DNA from: Lachnospiraceae bacterium
GTDB taxonomy: Bacteria > Bacillota > Clostridia > Lachnospirales > Lachnospiraceae
NCBI GenBank assembly: GCA_017465845.1
Contig: JAFTVH010000052.1
Span: 1 to 64,000 of the forward strand
DNA length: 64,000 nt
Direction: 5' to 3'
Part shown: positions 35,003 to 44,650 of the stretch, one piece after another
Position numbering within the stretch: position 1 is the first letter of the stretch
Layout: every line of letters begins with the position of its first letter
Program-made: the position numbers and the translations under genes
The notes under the pieces: model-generated
What the model saw: the letters and a program-made list of their open reading frames with translations, nothing else
What the model was told of the DNA's origin: nothing
The model's database searches: none

Positions 35003-36388
35003 ATGGACGTTTTAAAGAAAGTACCGGTTCGTGAACAGGACCCTCAGGTACGTGCAAAGAATTTTGAAGAAGTATGTCTGGGATATAATCTGGAAGAGGC
35101 AATGTGTGAAGCATCCAGATGTATCAATTGTAAAAATGCCCAGTGTGTAAAGGGCTGTCCCGTGTCAATTGATATTCCGGGATTTATTGCTAAAGTAAAA
35201 GAAGGAAACATTGAAGAGGCATATCAGATTATCAGCCAATCCAGCGCTCTTCCGGCTGTCTGTGGTCGTGTATGTCCTCAGGAAAGCCAGTGTGAAGGAA
35301 AGTGTATCCGTGGCATTAAGGGGGAGCCTGTTTCCATCGGTAAGCTGGAAAGATTTGTAGCTGACTGGGCAAGAGAGAATGGCATCGTTCCTCAGGGTGC
35401 TACTGAGAAAAAAGGAAAAAAAGTGGCAGTTATCGGTTCCGGTCCTGCAGGTCTGACTTGCGCAGGAGACTTGGCTAAGATGGGATACGATGTAACAATT
35501 TTTGAAGCGCTGCATGAAGCCGGCGGAGTACTTGTATATGGTATTCCTGAATTCCGTCTGCCTAAGAAGGCAGTTGTAGCCAAGGAAATCGAAAATGTAA
35601 AATCACTGGGTGTTAAAATTGAAACCAACGTAGTAATCGGTAAATCCGTGACTATCGATCAGCTGATTGATGAGGAAGGATTTGATGCTGTATTTATCGG
35701 TTCCGGTGCAGGACTGCCCAAGTTTATGGGTATTCCGGGAGAGAACTCCAATGGTGTATTCTCTGCAAATGAGTACCTGACAAGAAGCAACCTGATGAAA
35801 TCCTTTGACGCTGACTCTCATACGCCTATCATGCATGGTAAGAAAGTTGCTGTCGTAGGCGGCGGTAACGTGGCTATGGACGCTGCAAGAACCGCACTGA
35901 GACTGGGTGCTGAGGTACATATCGTATACAGAAGAAGCGAAGAAGAACTTCCTGCCAGAGTAGAAGAAGTACATCATGCAAAAGAAGAAGGTATCATTTT
36001 CGACCTGTTGACCAACCCCACCGAAATCCTTGCTGATGAAAAGGGCTGGGTAACCGGAATGAAGTGTATCAAGATGGAACTGGGTGAGCCGGATGCTTCC
36101 GGAAGAAGACGTCCTGTAGAGATTCCTGATTCCGAATTCGTAATGGAACTGGATACCGTCATCATGTCTCTTGGTACTTCTCCTAACCCGCTGATTTCTT
36201 CTACCACAGAAGGTCTGGAAGTAAACAAGTGGAAATGTATTGTAGCTGATGAAGCAAACGGCAAGACCTCTAAAGAAGGCGTTTATGCCGGCGGAGATGC
36301 TGTAACAGGTGCTGCAACCGTTATCCTGGCTATGGGCGCAGGTAAAGCAGCAGCTAAGGGTATTGATGAATTCCTGAGCAACAAATAA
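35003..36388 (+). CDS. nfnB: NfnB: large subunit of NADH-dependent ferredoxin:NADP oxidoreductase
   Basis: A 461-residue protein of the glutamate synthase small-chain type. ATG 35003 is chosen because GGAGG lies 7 bases before it. N-terminal Cys motifs for two [4Fe-4S] clusters are CINCKNAQCVKGCP and CGRVCPQESQCEGKC (about 35-100). The FAD site is AVIGSGPAGLTCAGDLA and the NADPH site is AVVGGGNVAMDAARTALR. No glutamate synthase large subunit is nearby and nfnA sits 39 bases upstream, so NfnB is favoured over GltD. The pair would supply NADPH and balance ferredoxin. Confidence 0.85.
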   Translation: MDVLKKVPVREQDPQVRAKNFEEVCLGYNLEEAMCEASRCINCKNAQCVKGCPVSIDIPGFIAKVKEGNIEEAYQIISQSSALPAVCGRVCPQESQCEGKCIRGIKGEPVSIGKLERFVADWARENGIVPQGATEKKGKKVAVIGSGPAGLTCAGDLAKMGYDVTIFEALHEAGGVLVYGIPEFRLPKKAVVAKEIENVKSLGVKIETNVVIGKSVTIDQLIDEEGFDAVFIGSGAGLPKFMGIPGENSNGVFSANEYLTRSNLMKSFDADSHTPIMHGKKVAVVGGGNVAMDAARTALRLGAEVHIVYRRSEEELPARVEEVHHAKEEGIIFDLLTNPTEILADEKGWVTGMKCIKMELGEPDASGRRRPVEIPDSEFVMELDTVIMSLGTSPNPLISSTTEGLEVNKWKCIVADEANGKTSKEGVYAGGDAVTGAATVILAMGAGKAAAKGIDEFLSNK

Positions 36389-36428
36389 ACATAAAACTCA
36401 TTTTCTGAGATATTATTTGTAGGACAAG

Positions 36429-36908
36429 ATGAGAATTTCAATTATCTGTGTAGGCAAAATAAAAGAAAAATTTTACCGGGACGCTATTGACGAGTATGCC
36501 AAGCGTCTCGGGAAATATTGTAAGCTGGAAATCGTGGAAGTTGCGGATGAAAAAACTCCGGATAAGGCATCGGCAGCAGAAGAGGAACAGATCAAGTTAA
36601 AGGAAGCAGAACGTATTTTAGCCAAGATTAAGGATGATGTATATGTATGCACGTTGGAAATCCTTGGTAAGAAATATACTTCTGAAAGCTTTGCAGGGAT
36701 GCTGGAGCAGACAGCTATTGGCGGAAAAAGTCATGTTGCATTTGTGATAGGAGGATCCCTCGGGCTGCATTCCTCTGTGTTGAAACGATCCAATCAGGGT
36801 ATCAGCTTTTCTGATATGACATTTCCCCATCAGTTGATGAGGGTGATTCTCTGTGAGCAGATTTACAGAGCATATCGCATTATCAGTGGGGAGCCGTATC
36901 ATAAGTAA
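36429..36908 (+). CDS. rlmH: 23S rRNA (pseudouridine1915-N3)-methyltransferase RlmH
   Basis: A 159-residue SPOUT-fold enzyme that methylates pseudouridine 1915 in helix 69 of 23S rRNA. It starts [18 protein letters not shown]. The S-adenosylmethionine knot includes [15 protein letters not shown], and the C-terminus [20 protein letters not shown] is the conserved dimer and substrate segment, ending GEPYHK. Full length. It is followed by a large stem-loop terminator. Confidence 0.95.
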   Translation: MRISIICVGKIKEKFYRDAIDEYAKRLGKYCKLEIVEVADEKTPDKASAAEEEQIKLKEAERILAKIKDDVYVCTLEILGKKYTSESFAGMLEQTAIGGKSHVAFVIGGSLGLHSSVLKRSNQGISFSDMTFPHQLMRVILCEQIYRAYRIISGEPYHK

Positions 36909-36920
36909 TTACGTTATATG

Positions 36921-36979
36921 AAAAAGCCATGTCTAGGGGTAGATAGTATAATACATTCATTCCCCGGATATGGCTTTTT
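36921..36979 (+). terminator. Terminator of rlmH
   Basis: AAAAAGCCAT (36921-36930) pairs with ATGGCTTTTT (36970-36979). Within the long loop AGGGG and CCCCGG can pair further. It ends in a T-run. Confidence 0.75.
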
Positions 36980-37009
36980 GTATTTAGTTCCGATTTTTGT
37001 TAAAAAGTA

Positions 37010-37061
37010 TTGACAAAACAAGACTACAGGTGTAGTCTTGTTTTAGAAACTACATTTGTAG
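37010..37061 (+). promoter_or_regulatory. BlaI-type promoter with two operators
   Basis: TTGACA (37010-37015) with a weak -10 TAGTCT (37033-37038) at 17 bases. A 30-bp palindrome (37015-37044; 14-bp arms, two-base centre GG) with core CTACA-GG-TGTAG covers the region between them. A second operator CTACA-TT-TGTAG (37050-37061) lies 26 bases further on, centre to centre. Both fit the TACA-N2-TGTA consensus of BlaI/MecI repressors, so repression and autoregulation of the following genes are expected. Confidence 0.85.
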
Positions 37062-37145
37062 GCTGATTCGGAATGTCACAGTCCAATTAAAGAGAAATTT
37101 GTAGAATATATTTAGATCTCAGACATGTGGAGAGGAGGCACCAGC

Positions 37146-37523
37146 ATGGAAAAAAGCGGCAAAATCACGGAAAGTGAATGGCAGGTTATGGAGGTCATTT
37201 GGGAAAGAGGAATGGGAATAACACAACCGGAACTTATGAATAAGCTTGGGGACAGGTGGAATAAAAATACGGTACATACATTTTTGAAAAGGCTCTGCGA
37301 TAAGGGATTTCTTGCGGTGGAGAAGGAGGAAACACCTCACAGGTATCGGGCTCTGATTGACAGGGAATCATGCGTAAAGGAAGAGAGGCAGAGTTTTGTA
37401 GAGAGGGTATATCAAGGGAGTGTAGGACGTATGGTTGCTTCATTTGTACGCGATGGTGAGCTTTCCGGGAAAGAGGTGTCTGAACTTCGTAAGCTGTTGG
37501 AGGAATTGGAGGGGAAGGAATGA
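37146..37523 (+). CDS. BlaI/MecI-family repressor
   Basis: A 125-residue winged-helix repressor. ATG 37146 follows GAGAGGAGG. The DNA-binding part includes TESEWQVMEVIWERGMGITQ, NTVHTFLKRLCDKGFLAVEK and RYRALIDRE, and the C-terminal helix for dimerisation ends KLLEELEGKE. It binds the palindromes just upstream and is inactivated by proteolysis through the BlaR1-type partner encoded next. The stop overlaps the start of that gene in ATGA, so translation is coupled. Confidence 0.92.
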   Translation: MEKSGKITESEWQVMEVIWERGMGITQPELMNKLGDRWNKNTVHTFLKRLCDKGFLAVEKEETPHRYRALIDRESCVKEERQSFVERVYQGSVGRMVASFVRDGELSGKEVSELRKLLEELEGKE

Positions 37524-39601
37524 CAATTTGGCAGATAGCAGAATATTCTTTGGCGATATCTATCGTAGCACTTTTGATATTACTTATGAAGGGAGTGTTT
37601 CATGATAAGCTGGATGCCAGATGGCATTATTTCATCTGGTTGGTGTTGGCTGTCAGGATTCTGGTTCCTATTGGTATGAAATGGATGAAAGCACCGATAT
37701 CACTTTTTCAGGCAATACCGGTGGGGTATTGGGTTGATTTGTGGGAACTTATGGCACAGAAAGCAGGAATAGAGTCAGTGTTGAAGATAGTGGTGAATAT
37801 TTATGTGAGTGGAGTATTCGCACTGACTGCATATTATCTGCTCATTTCCATTGTACTTCGCGTGAAGATTTTCAGGCTGCCTGCTGCAGATGAACAGACT
37901 GTGGAACGTGTAGCGGTCATTGCAGAAAAATACAATCTTAAGACCTGTAATAAGATAAAGCTGACACCCACAGGGACACCTTTTGTGTGCGGACTGATCA
38001 GTCCGACTCTGGTTCTTCCGGCTGGGGAAGAATGCTGGGAAGAAGTGATATTACATGAACTTTTGCATAAAAAGTATGGGGATGTAATGGTGAATTATCT
38101 GCTTCATGTAGTGCGCATTTTCAACTGGTTCAATCCGCTGATCTGGTACGTGACCGGTGTTGTTCAGAATGACAGTGAAGCTCTTTGCGACCAGCGGGTA
38201 TTGGAGGCGGTTAATAGTGCAGAAGCAGATTGTGGAGATAACAGTTGGGAGAAAAGTAATCAAGAGGAAAGCTGTAAGAAAAGTAGGCAAAAAGAATATG
38301 GCACCATGCTTCTTAATATGGCGGAGAATAAGCATTTTGGAAAAAATACAATCGGTACCTCCAATATGGCGAATTCCTATCGGAGCATGAAAATCAGGAT
38401 CAAAAGAATCGTTGATTTTGGAAAAGTGCCTGCAGGTATCGGTTTTGCTGCATTATGCATTACTATCATCCTAAGCATATCCAGTATTGCTAATTATGAT
38501 GCAAGAAAAAGTATCATTGTGAAAGATATTGAGAATGAAACGGACTTAAACCATGCAATGCTGCGAGCACAGGTTTTTGAGGCTGATACGGCAGAAGAAG
38601 CAGCGTATCTTTACCTGAAAGCGATGAAGGATATGAATCCCATGTATTTAATGGCAGTGCTTCCAAAGGAGGAGATACCTGCACTGGAGGAATGGATTCG
38701 TAATACTTACAGGGCAGAAGGCTTCTATCATGATGAAAAGGGAAAGCTGATGCAGGAGAACTGGATTTATTATAAAGAGATACTGCCAAATCCATGGTTC
38801 ATTCAGGATGGCAACAGAATGGTGACATGCTTCTTTTATAATATGGTTGCAGATGAAAACAGAGGAAGTGCTGTGGCTGAAGTGGTATTTAAGTACGATG
38901 GGGAAGAAACATCCTTTTGGTGGGATCTGGAATTTATCAAGGAAGATGGATGGAAGGTGCGAAGACTGGACGAAAAAGAAATTACCGATCCGAAAGAAAT
39001 GGCGCCGGCACTTTTATCAGTCAGTGAGGAAAAGAATGGCTGGATGGTTGAAGTGGAGGCAAGGAATGAAGGATCCTTTATGGCGGTATTTGTTCAGTCG
39101 GGTTGGAATTTTGTCCCCAGCACGGTAACAGGAGGGATAACAGAGTCACAGGTAGTTGACTATCCGAGTCAATTTGAAGATTCGATTAAGTGGAGATATG
39201 CCTATCTATCCTATCAAGGTGAAAAATCTCTCGAGGATAGCATGATAAACGTACTCATACGGATGTATGATGAAGAAGAACTGAAACAAAATCCTGAGCT
39301 TGCAAATACAGAATTACATGAAGGAAAACAACTTACAAAAGAAGAGTTGGATATTCTTTCAGGTAATACAGTGATTGTCGGGAAGAAACAGGAAGAAATG
39401 GTGGCAGAACTGAAAAATCGATATTCTTCTTCGGATGGATACAGCTATCATACTTTTGATGGTGCTGAGTTGGCGAATGGAAAACGAAAGCTGATTGACG
39501 GAAGCGGCGGTGGTTACGACAGCTGGAATGGAGATGAAAAACTTCATTTTACAGCATGGATCTATTGCGACGGAGAATGTGTGGAGGTGATACAGAAGTG
39601 A
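37520..39601 (+). CDS. BlaR1-type sensor with M56 metalloprotease
   Basis: A 693-residue membrane protein. The N-terminal M56 domain has four membrane helices (about 1-115) and the zinc site HELLH (about 180) with downstream NDSEALCDQRVL. Between the latter and the conserved YGTMLLNMAE is a polar insertion rich in Ser, Lys and Cys (about 235-255). A further membrane helix near 310-328 leads to an outside sensor of about 360 residues. This is not a penicillin-binding domain, so the signal is probably not a beta-lactam; the sensor includes a DUF4829-like part and ends with a glycine-rich GSGGGYDSWNGDEKLHF. On sensing, the protease would lead to cleavage of the BlaI-type repressor. It overlaps its neighbours on both sides. 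Confidence 0.85.
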   Translation: MTIWQIAEYSLAISIVALLILLMKGVFHDKLDARWHYFIWLVLAVRILVPIGMKWMKAPISLFQAIPVGYWVDLWELMAQKAGIESVLKIVVNIYVSGVFALTAYYLLISIVLRVKIFRLPAADEQTVERVAVIAEKYNLKTCNKIKLTPTGTPFVCGLISPTLVLPAGEECWEEVILHELLHKKYGDVMVNYLLHVVRIFNWFNPLIWYVTGVVQNDSEALCDQRVLEAVNSAEADCGDNSWEKSNQEESCKKSRQKEYGTMLLNMAENKHFGKNTIGTSNMANSYRSMKIRIKRIVDFGKVPAGIGFAALCITIILSISSIANYDARKSIIVKDIENETDLNHAMLRAQVFEADTAEEAAYLYLKAMKDMNPMYLMAVLPKEEIPALEEWIRNTYRAEGFYHDEKGKLMQENWIYYKEILPNPWFIQDGNRMVTCFFYNMVADENRGSAVAEVVFKYDGEETSFWWDLEFIKEDGWKVRRLDEKEITDPKEMAPALLSVSEEKNGWMVEVEARNEGSFMAVFVQSGWNFVPSTVTGGITESQVVDYPSQFEDSIKWRYAYLSYQGEKSLEDSMINVLIRMYDEEELKQNPELANTELHEGKQLTKEELDILSGNTVIVGKKQEEMVAELKNRYSSSDGYSYHTFDGAELANGKRKLIDGSGGGYDSWNGDEKLHFTAWIYCDGECVEVIQK

Positions 39602-40113
39602 CAGCCAAATCATTACGATATATTAAATGGGGCTTTGTGCTGATGTTCTTCAATATAAATATTGGACGGTTTGATTTACTGCCGAATTTTGCGGGCGTGC
39701 TTTTGCTGATCATGGCTCTGCGCAGTCAATGGGAAGAAACGGAGACAGAAAAAAGGTTAGAACCACTGTTGACTGCCTTGGTCATTGACTATTTCCTACA
39801 CTGGATATTTGCATTTGACAATGGTGTAGAAAATTTAATGATTACAATTATCAGCATCTATACCATTTATGTGTATCTGGGAGAAGTGATGGTACGCGTA
39901 GAAGACAGGCAGCCGGAGATTGCAGGAACGCTTCAGAAGGTAAGGATTGGTTATGCGCTTTTACAGGTCCTGAATTATGTCTGTGGGGCTTATAATATGG
40001 CTGCCATTGTAATGATAATCGCTATCGGTTTCTTAGTACTTTTAGTTGTAATGTTGTTTGCATTATTTGGCATTGCGCCGAACGAGGAAGCAGAAGGAGC
40101 ATCAAATGAATAA
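39598..40113 (+). CDS. Small polytopic membrane protein of the BlaI regulon
   Basis: A 171-residue protein starting at GTG 39598, overlapping the BlaR1-type stop codon by four bases (GTGA) after GGAGGTGAT. It has about four hydrophobic helices: KWGFVLMFFNINIGRFDLL then LLPNFAGVLLLIMAL, LVIDYFLHWIFAF, LMITIISIYTIYVYL and a last long one ending VMLFALFGIAP. No known motif. Because it is the third gene of the unit it is the likely target of the regulator besides blaI/blaR1 themselves. Similar small membrane proteins are often paired with such sensors; function unknown. Confidence 0.75.
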   Translation: MTAKSLRYIKWGFVLMFFNINIGRFDLLPNFAGVLLLIMALRSQWEETETEKRLEPLLTALVIDYFLHWIFAFDNGVENLMITIISIYTIYVYLGEVMVRVEDRQPEIAGTLQKVRIGYALLQVLNYVCGAYNMAAIVMIIAIGFLVLLVVMLFALFGIAPNEEAEGASNE

Positions 40114-40209
40114 ACAGTGAAATTCTGATAAAAGCAGTTGACGAATATTTTCAGAACTGATAGGCTATAAGTAAGATGATTCTGACAACGGAAAGGATGG
40201 GCTGAAAAT

Positions 40210-41514
40210 ATGAGAATGTACGACATCATTATGAAGAAAAGGAACGGAGAAGAACTGAGCAAAGAGGAAATCCGTTTCTTCATTGAAGGCTATACCAGCG
40301 GAGAAATCAAGGATTACCAGGCTTCTGCACTCATGATGGCTATTTATTTTCAGAAGATGACGAGAAAAGAGACAGCTGAGCTTACCCAGGCCATGGCGGA
40401 AAGCGGTGATATGTTGAATCTGTCAGATATTTCCGGAATCAAAGTCGACAAGCACAGTACCGGAGGAGTGGGAGATAAGACATCACTGGCGCTGACACCT
40501 ATGGTGGCTGCCTGCGGAATTCCTGTGGCAAAAATGAGCGGCAGGGGACTTGGACATACGGGAGGTACGATCGATAAGCTGGAAAGCTTTCCGGGATTCA
40601 GTACCAGTTTGACCTCTGAGCAGTTTATCAGTCAGGTAAATCGTATCGGCATTGCAATCATGGGGCAGACAGCTGACCTGGCTCCGGCTGATAAGAAACT
40701 TTATGCATTGCGGGATGTGACTGCTACGGTTGACAACATGTCACTGATTGCCAGTTCCATTATGAGTAAGAAGCTAGCAGCCGGTGCAGATGCAATCGTT
40801 CTGGATGTAAAGACGGGCAGCGGTGCCTTCATGAAAGCAGAAAGTGACGCTCTTGCGCTTGCGGATGAAATGGTACGTATCGGTACTCATGCAGGCAGAC
40901 GTACCATTGCAGTGGTATCTGATATGGACCAGCCACTTGGCTATGCTGTGGGCAACGCCCTGGAAGTGAAAGAAGCAATCGATACTCTGTCAGGAAAAGG
41001 TCCTGAAGATTTTCTGGAACTGTGCCTGACACTGGGAAGCTGTATGCTGATGGCAGGCGGAAAGGCTGAAAATCAGGAAGAAGCCAGAGAACTATTGATG
41101 AGAACCATTGAGGATGGCAGTGCATTAAAGAAGCTGGCTGAATTTGTGGAAGCCCAGGGAGGCGATGCAAGAGCGGTCTACGATACAGAACTGCTGCCAA
41201 AAGCATCCATCGTGCGTTCTGTAGCAGCACCTTGTGATGGCTATATTTCGCACATTACTTGTGACGAGGTGGGTATTGCATCTTTGATGCTCGGCGGCGG
41301 AAGAGAGACTAAGGAATCGGTAATTGATCTGTCGGTTGGGCTGGTGCTGACTTGTAAAGTAGGGGATTATGTACATAAAGGAGAGCCATTGGCCTGGATG
41401 CATGCTAATGATGTGAAGAAGGCAGAGGAAGCAGAGAAGAGGTTTTTGGAGGCATACAGTTTTTCGCCGGATGTGGTTCAGAAGTCAAAATTGATTAAGA
41501 AAATTTTAGAATAG
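40210..41514 (+). CDS. pdp: Pyrimidine-nucleoside phosphorylase
   Basis: A 434-residue enzyme that splits uridine, thymidine and deoxyuridine with phosphate. The family signature is at [20 protein letters not shown] (about 78-97), followed by [19 protein letters not shown] for phosphate and pyrimidine binding and the lysine of [11 protein letters not shown]. The C-terminal barrel-sandwich domain is complete ([11 protein letters not shown]). ATG 40210 follows GGAAAGGATGG at a longish distance; ATG 40216 is a possible alternative. Thymidine phosphorylase (deoA) is the closest alternative name. It is monocistronic here. Confidence 0.92.
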   Translation: MRMYDIIMKKRNGEELSKEEIRFFIEGYTSGEIKDYQASALMMAIYFQKMTRKETAELTQAMAESGDMLNLSDISGIKVDKHSTGGVGDKTSLALTPMVAACGIPVAKMSGRGLGHTGGTIDKLESFPGFSTSLTSEQFISQVNRIGIAIMGQTADLAPADKKLYALRDVTATVDNMSLIASSIMSKKLAAGADAIVLDVKTGSGAFMKAESDALALADEMVRIGTHAGRRTIAVVSDMDQPLGYAVGNALEVKEAIDTLSGKGPEDFLELCLTLGSCMLMAGGKAENQEEARELLMRTIEDGSALKKLAEFVEAQGGDARAVYDTELLPKASIVRSVAAPCDGYISHITCDEVGIASLMLGGGRETKESVIDLSVGLVLTCKVGDYVHKGEPLAWMHANDVKKAEEAEKRFLEAYSFSPDVVQKSKLIKKILE

Positions 41515-41560
41515 TTCCCTCCCCAGTCATTTCTCACCCCCCAACCGCATAAAATAGAGT

Positions 41561-41839
41561 ATGAAAAAATCAACTGTAAACAGGAAAAAAGAATCAATCG
41601 TAGAATCACTGCAGCTCCCAAAGGACGTCTGTCTGGGCGCATTACGTGTGACATTGACAGGAAACAGTGAGGCCTGGATCGAGAATTACAGAGGTATTCT
41701 GGAATATACAGGCACTACCATACTTTTGCAGGCAAAGACCTGTCAGGTCTGTTTTGAGGGAAGCCGGCTCTCCATCGATTATTACACCAATGAAGATATG
41801 AAGATAAGCGGATGTATCACCTGTGTCAGATATGTATGA
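41561..41839 (+). CDS. yqfC: Sporulation protein YqfC
   Basis: A 92-residue protein of the YabP/YqfC family with LQLPKDVCLGALRVTLTGNS, IENYRGILEYT and SRLSIDYYTNEDMKISG. The family is made under sigma-E in the mother cell. It overlaps nothing but is 11 bases upstream of yqfD, the usual partner. Its own ribosome site is poor. Confidence 0.88.
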   Translation: MKKSTVNRKKESIVESLQLPKDVCLGALRVTLTGNSEAWIENYRGILEYTGTTILLQAKTCQVCFEGSRLSIDYYTNEDMKISGCITCVRYV

Positions 41840-41850
41840 AAGGAGCAGGC

Positions 41851-43083
41851 ATGGTAGCATTATTAAAATATATCAGGGGATATGTCCGCATCAGGGTGTG
41901 GGGCGCGTCTCCGGAACGATTTATGAATCTGTGCAGCAACAGAGAGATCCTGCTGTGGGATATCGTGAAAGATGGAGACATCTATACCATGTGCATCAGC
42001 CTGAAGGCTTTCTATCAGCTGAAACCGATTGCCAGAAAGACGGGAACCAGGGTAGTCATTATACAAAGAGTGGGACTACCTTTTTTTGTGCCTGTAATCT
42101 TGGGTAGGAAAGTATTTTGTCTGGGAATGTTCGCCAGCGTTGCATTCTGGATGATGTCTTCTTTGCTTGTATGGGATATTCAGTGTACCGGAAATTATCA
42201 GATAACAGATGACATGATTATGACTTTTCTGGAAACCAATTTTGTCCGTATAGGTATGAAAAAAAGCGAACTGGATATAGAGGAACTGGAAAAAGCCATC
42301 AGAAAAGAGTTCGATGTCGTGACGTGGACTTCGGTTAAGCTGGATGGGACGAAGCTGATTGTGGATATCAAAGAAAATGATGTAGCGCTTGTACCTGTGA
42401 TCATAGAGGATGAGGGTGGTAAAGACCTGATTTCGAAATATGACGGAACCGTTGTATCCATGATTGTCAGAAAAGGGGTACCGAAAGTGGCTATCGGAGA
42501 TGTGGTCACGAAAGATGCGATTCTGGTAGAGGGAAAGGTACCTATCTACAATGAAGATGCTACTGTCCGGGAATATCAATATGTGACTTCTGATGCAGAT
42601 ATTTATATCAGACATGAGATGGCGTATCAGGAGACGATCCCCTTTGACTACATTAAAAAAGAGTATACAGGCAGAGAGAAAACACGATATTTTGTACGAT
42701 TTGGAGATAAGGAGCTGAAAATTACAGAAGAAAAGCCTTTTCTGGTATATGACAGTATTATTCGGGAAAAGACACCGGTGGCTTTTGAAAAGCTTTCCAT
42801 TCCCATTCTTTGGGGCAGCATTATTTACCGAGAATATCAGAATGTGGAGTACAAATATACTGTTTCTCAGGCTAAAGAGCTCCTGATTCAAAAAATCAAT
42901 AAAATTTTTTCAGATTTAAAGGAAAAAGGGGTACAAATTATTGAAAAAAATGTTAGAATAGATAATGATAACGAGCAATGGATATTGTCTGCCGATTTAA
43001 TTGTGGAAGAATTGGCAGGGGAGAAGGTTGATACCGTTATGGACGAGAACCAGCCTGTTGCAGAGGCTGATGCAATGGAGTAG
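41851..43083 (+). CDS. yqfD: Sporulation protein YqfD
   Basis: A 410-residue mother-cell sporulation protein. ATG 41851 follows AGGAG. A soluble N-terminal region (about 1-75, KYIRGYVRIRVWGASPERF) precedes one membrane helix (about 83-110) and a long extracytoplasmic domain. GLPFFVPVILGRKVFCLG leads into the membrane. YqfD is needed for stage IV sporulation in Bacillus. The end is eight bases from phoH, as in Bacillus, giving the order yqfC-yqfD-phoH-ybeY. Confidence 0.9.
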   Translation: MVALLKYIRGYVRIRVWGASPERFMNLCSNREILLWDIVKDGDIYTMCISLKAFYQLKPIARKTGTRVVIIQRVGLPFFVPVILGRKVFCLGMFASVAFWMMSSLLVWDIQCTGNYQITDDMIMTFLETNFVRIGMKKSELDIEELEKAIRKEFDVVTWTSVKLDGTKLIVDIKENDVALVPVIIEDEGGKDLISKYDGTVVSMIVRKGVPKVAIGDVVTKDAILVEGKVPIYNEDATVREYQYVTSDADIYIRHEMAYQETIPFDYIKKEYTGREKTRYFVRFGDKELKITEEKPFLVYDSIIREKTPVAFEKLSIPILWGSIIYREYQNVEYKYTVSQAKELLIQKINKIFSDLKEKGVQIIEKNVRIDNDNEQWILSADLIVEELAGEKVDTVMDENQPVAEADAME

Positions 43084-43090
43084 ATTTGAA

Positions 43091-44098
43091 ATGAGTGAAA
43101 TATCCGAAAAGATGGTAATTCCCGGCGAACATATGCAAAAGATATTCGGCATGCAGGATGCTTACTTAAAGAAGCTGGAACGAGACTTTCAGGTAATGGT
43201 AGTAGACCGAAACGGCAGTGTGGTCATTACCGGAGAGGAACGCAATGTTCGCAAAGTGAAAAGTATTTTGGAACAGTTGACAGAAATTTCCCGTCGGGGC
43301 AATGAGATAGAGGAGCAGAGTGTGGATTACGCGATAACTATGGGAATGGAAGAACAGGAAAATGTAATAACAGAGATAGACAGTGATGTAATCTGTCATA
43401 CCATAAACGGAAAGCCTATTAAGCCCAAAACGCTTGGGCAGAAGAAATACGTGGATGCAATCCGAAAGAACATGATCGTGTTTGGTCTGGGACCGGCTGG
43501 AACAGGTAAGACGTATCTTGCCATGGCGATGGCTATCACTGCTTTTAAGAATGACGAGGTAAGCCGTATTATTTTGACAAGACCTGCCATTGAGGCCGGG
43601 GAAAAGCTGGGATTTTTGCCGGGAGATCTGCAGAGCAAGGTAGACCCGTATCTGCGTCCCCTTTATGATGCATTGTATCAGATCATGGGAGCAGAGAGCT
43701 TTGCTAAAAATATGGAAAAAGGTCTTATTGAAGTAGCGCCCTTGGCTTATATGAGAGGACGAACCCTGGATAATGCTTATATTATTCTGGATGAAGCACA
43801 GAATACCACACCGGCACAAATGAAGATGTTCCTGACACGTATCGGTTTTGGCTCAAAGGTGGTAGTTACAGGTGACTCCTCCCAGAAAGACCTGCCGGCA
43901 GGCAGCAAGTCCGGCCTGGATATCGCTACCAAAGTCTTAAGTAAGATTGACGATATCGCATTCTGTAACCTTACCAGCAAGGATGTAGTTCGTCACCCGT
44001 TGGTACAGAAGATTGTTAAGGCTTATGATGATTACGAGGCAAAAGAGAAGACACATACCCATGAAAAATACGGACGCAGCAGGTCCGACAGGGGATAA
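43091..44098 (+). CDS. phoH: PhoH-like ATPase
   Basis: A 335-residue protein. ATG 43091 follows GGAG at the end of yqfD. The N-terminal about 90 residues are KH-like (DRNGSVVITGEERNVRKVK). The P-loop domain has Walker A GLGPAGTGKTYLAMAMA (about 132) and Walker B AYIILDEAQNTTPAQMKMFL. PhoH proteins are thought to act in RNA metabolism with YbeY, encoded next. The C-terminal tail is basic and His-rich (KTHTHEKYGRSRSDRG). Confidence 0.93.
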   Translation: MSEISEKMVIPGEHMQKIFGMQDAYLKKLERDFQVMVVDRNGSVVITGEERNVRKVKSILEQLTEISRRGNEIEEQSVDYAITMGMEEQENVITEIDSDVICHTINGKPIKPKTLGQKKYVDAIRKNMIVFGLGPAGTGKTYLAMAMAITAFKNDEVSRIILTRPAIEAGEKLGFLPGDLQSKVDPYLRPLYDALYQIMGAESFAKNMEKGLIEVAPLAYMRGRTLDNAYIILDEAQNTTPAQMKMFLTRIGFGSKVVVTGDSSQKDLPAGSKSGLDIATKVLSKIDDIAFCNLTSKDVVRHPLVQKIVKAYDDYEAKEKTHTHEKYGRSRSDRG

Positions 44099-44135
44099 GC
44101 ATGCTAAACGATGCAGAGTTTGAGGAGGACGAAAG

Positions 44136-44639
44136 ATGACCTTTTATGTGGAGAATGAGACAGAAGTAACCTTTCCTTTTGATGTAGAGGAGATTGTAGA
44201 AAAAGTGGCGCTGGCGGTCCTGGATGCAGAACAGTGTCCTTATGAAGTGGAACTAAATGTACTGTTAACTGACAATGCCGGAATACATGAATATAACAGG
44301 GAGTATCGTCAGATTGACAGAGAAACTGATGTACTTTCTTTCCCTAATCTGGATTTTGCAGAGCCGGGAGATTTTGAAATTGAGGAAGATAGAGAGGCGG
44401 ATTACTTTGATCCTGACAGTGGAGAACTGATTTTGGGAGATATTATTATTTCTGTAGACAAAGTAGCAGAACAGGCAGAGAGTTACGGCCATAGCCTGAA
44501 AAGAGAGTTTGCTTTCCTGGTGGCGCACAGTATGCTGCATCTGAGCGGATATGACCATATGGAACCGGAAGAAGCAGCTGTTATGGAAGCCAAACAGGAG
44601 CAGATTTTAAGTAGTCTTGGGATTACAAGAGAGGATTAA
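44136..44639 (+). CDS. ybeY: Endoribonuclease YbeY, rRNA maturation factor
   Basis: A 167-residue metal-dependent RNase for 16S rRNA 3'-end maturation and ribosome quality control. It has the zinc motif HSMLHLSGYDH (about 130-140) and the conserved NREYRQIDRETDVLSFP. LGDIIISVDKVAEQAESYGH is typical of the family. GAGGAGGACG precedes the start. Full length. Confidence 0.95.
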   Translation: MTFYVENETEVTFPFDVEEIVEKVALAVLDAEQCPYEVELNVLLTDNAGIHEYNREYRQIDRETDVLSFPNLDFAEPGDFEIEEDREADYFDPDSGELILGDIIISVDKVAEQAESYGHSLKREFAFLVAHSMLHLSGYDHMEPEEAAVMEAKQEQILSSLGITRED

Positions 44640-44650
44640 GGGAGTTACGA

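Noticed and set aside
42076..42891. Minus-strand open frame of 271 codons
   Set aside because: Exactly opposite yqfD, which has a ribosome site, conserved partner genes and a sensible membrane layout.
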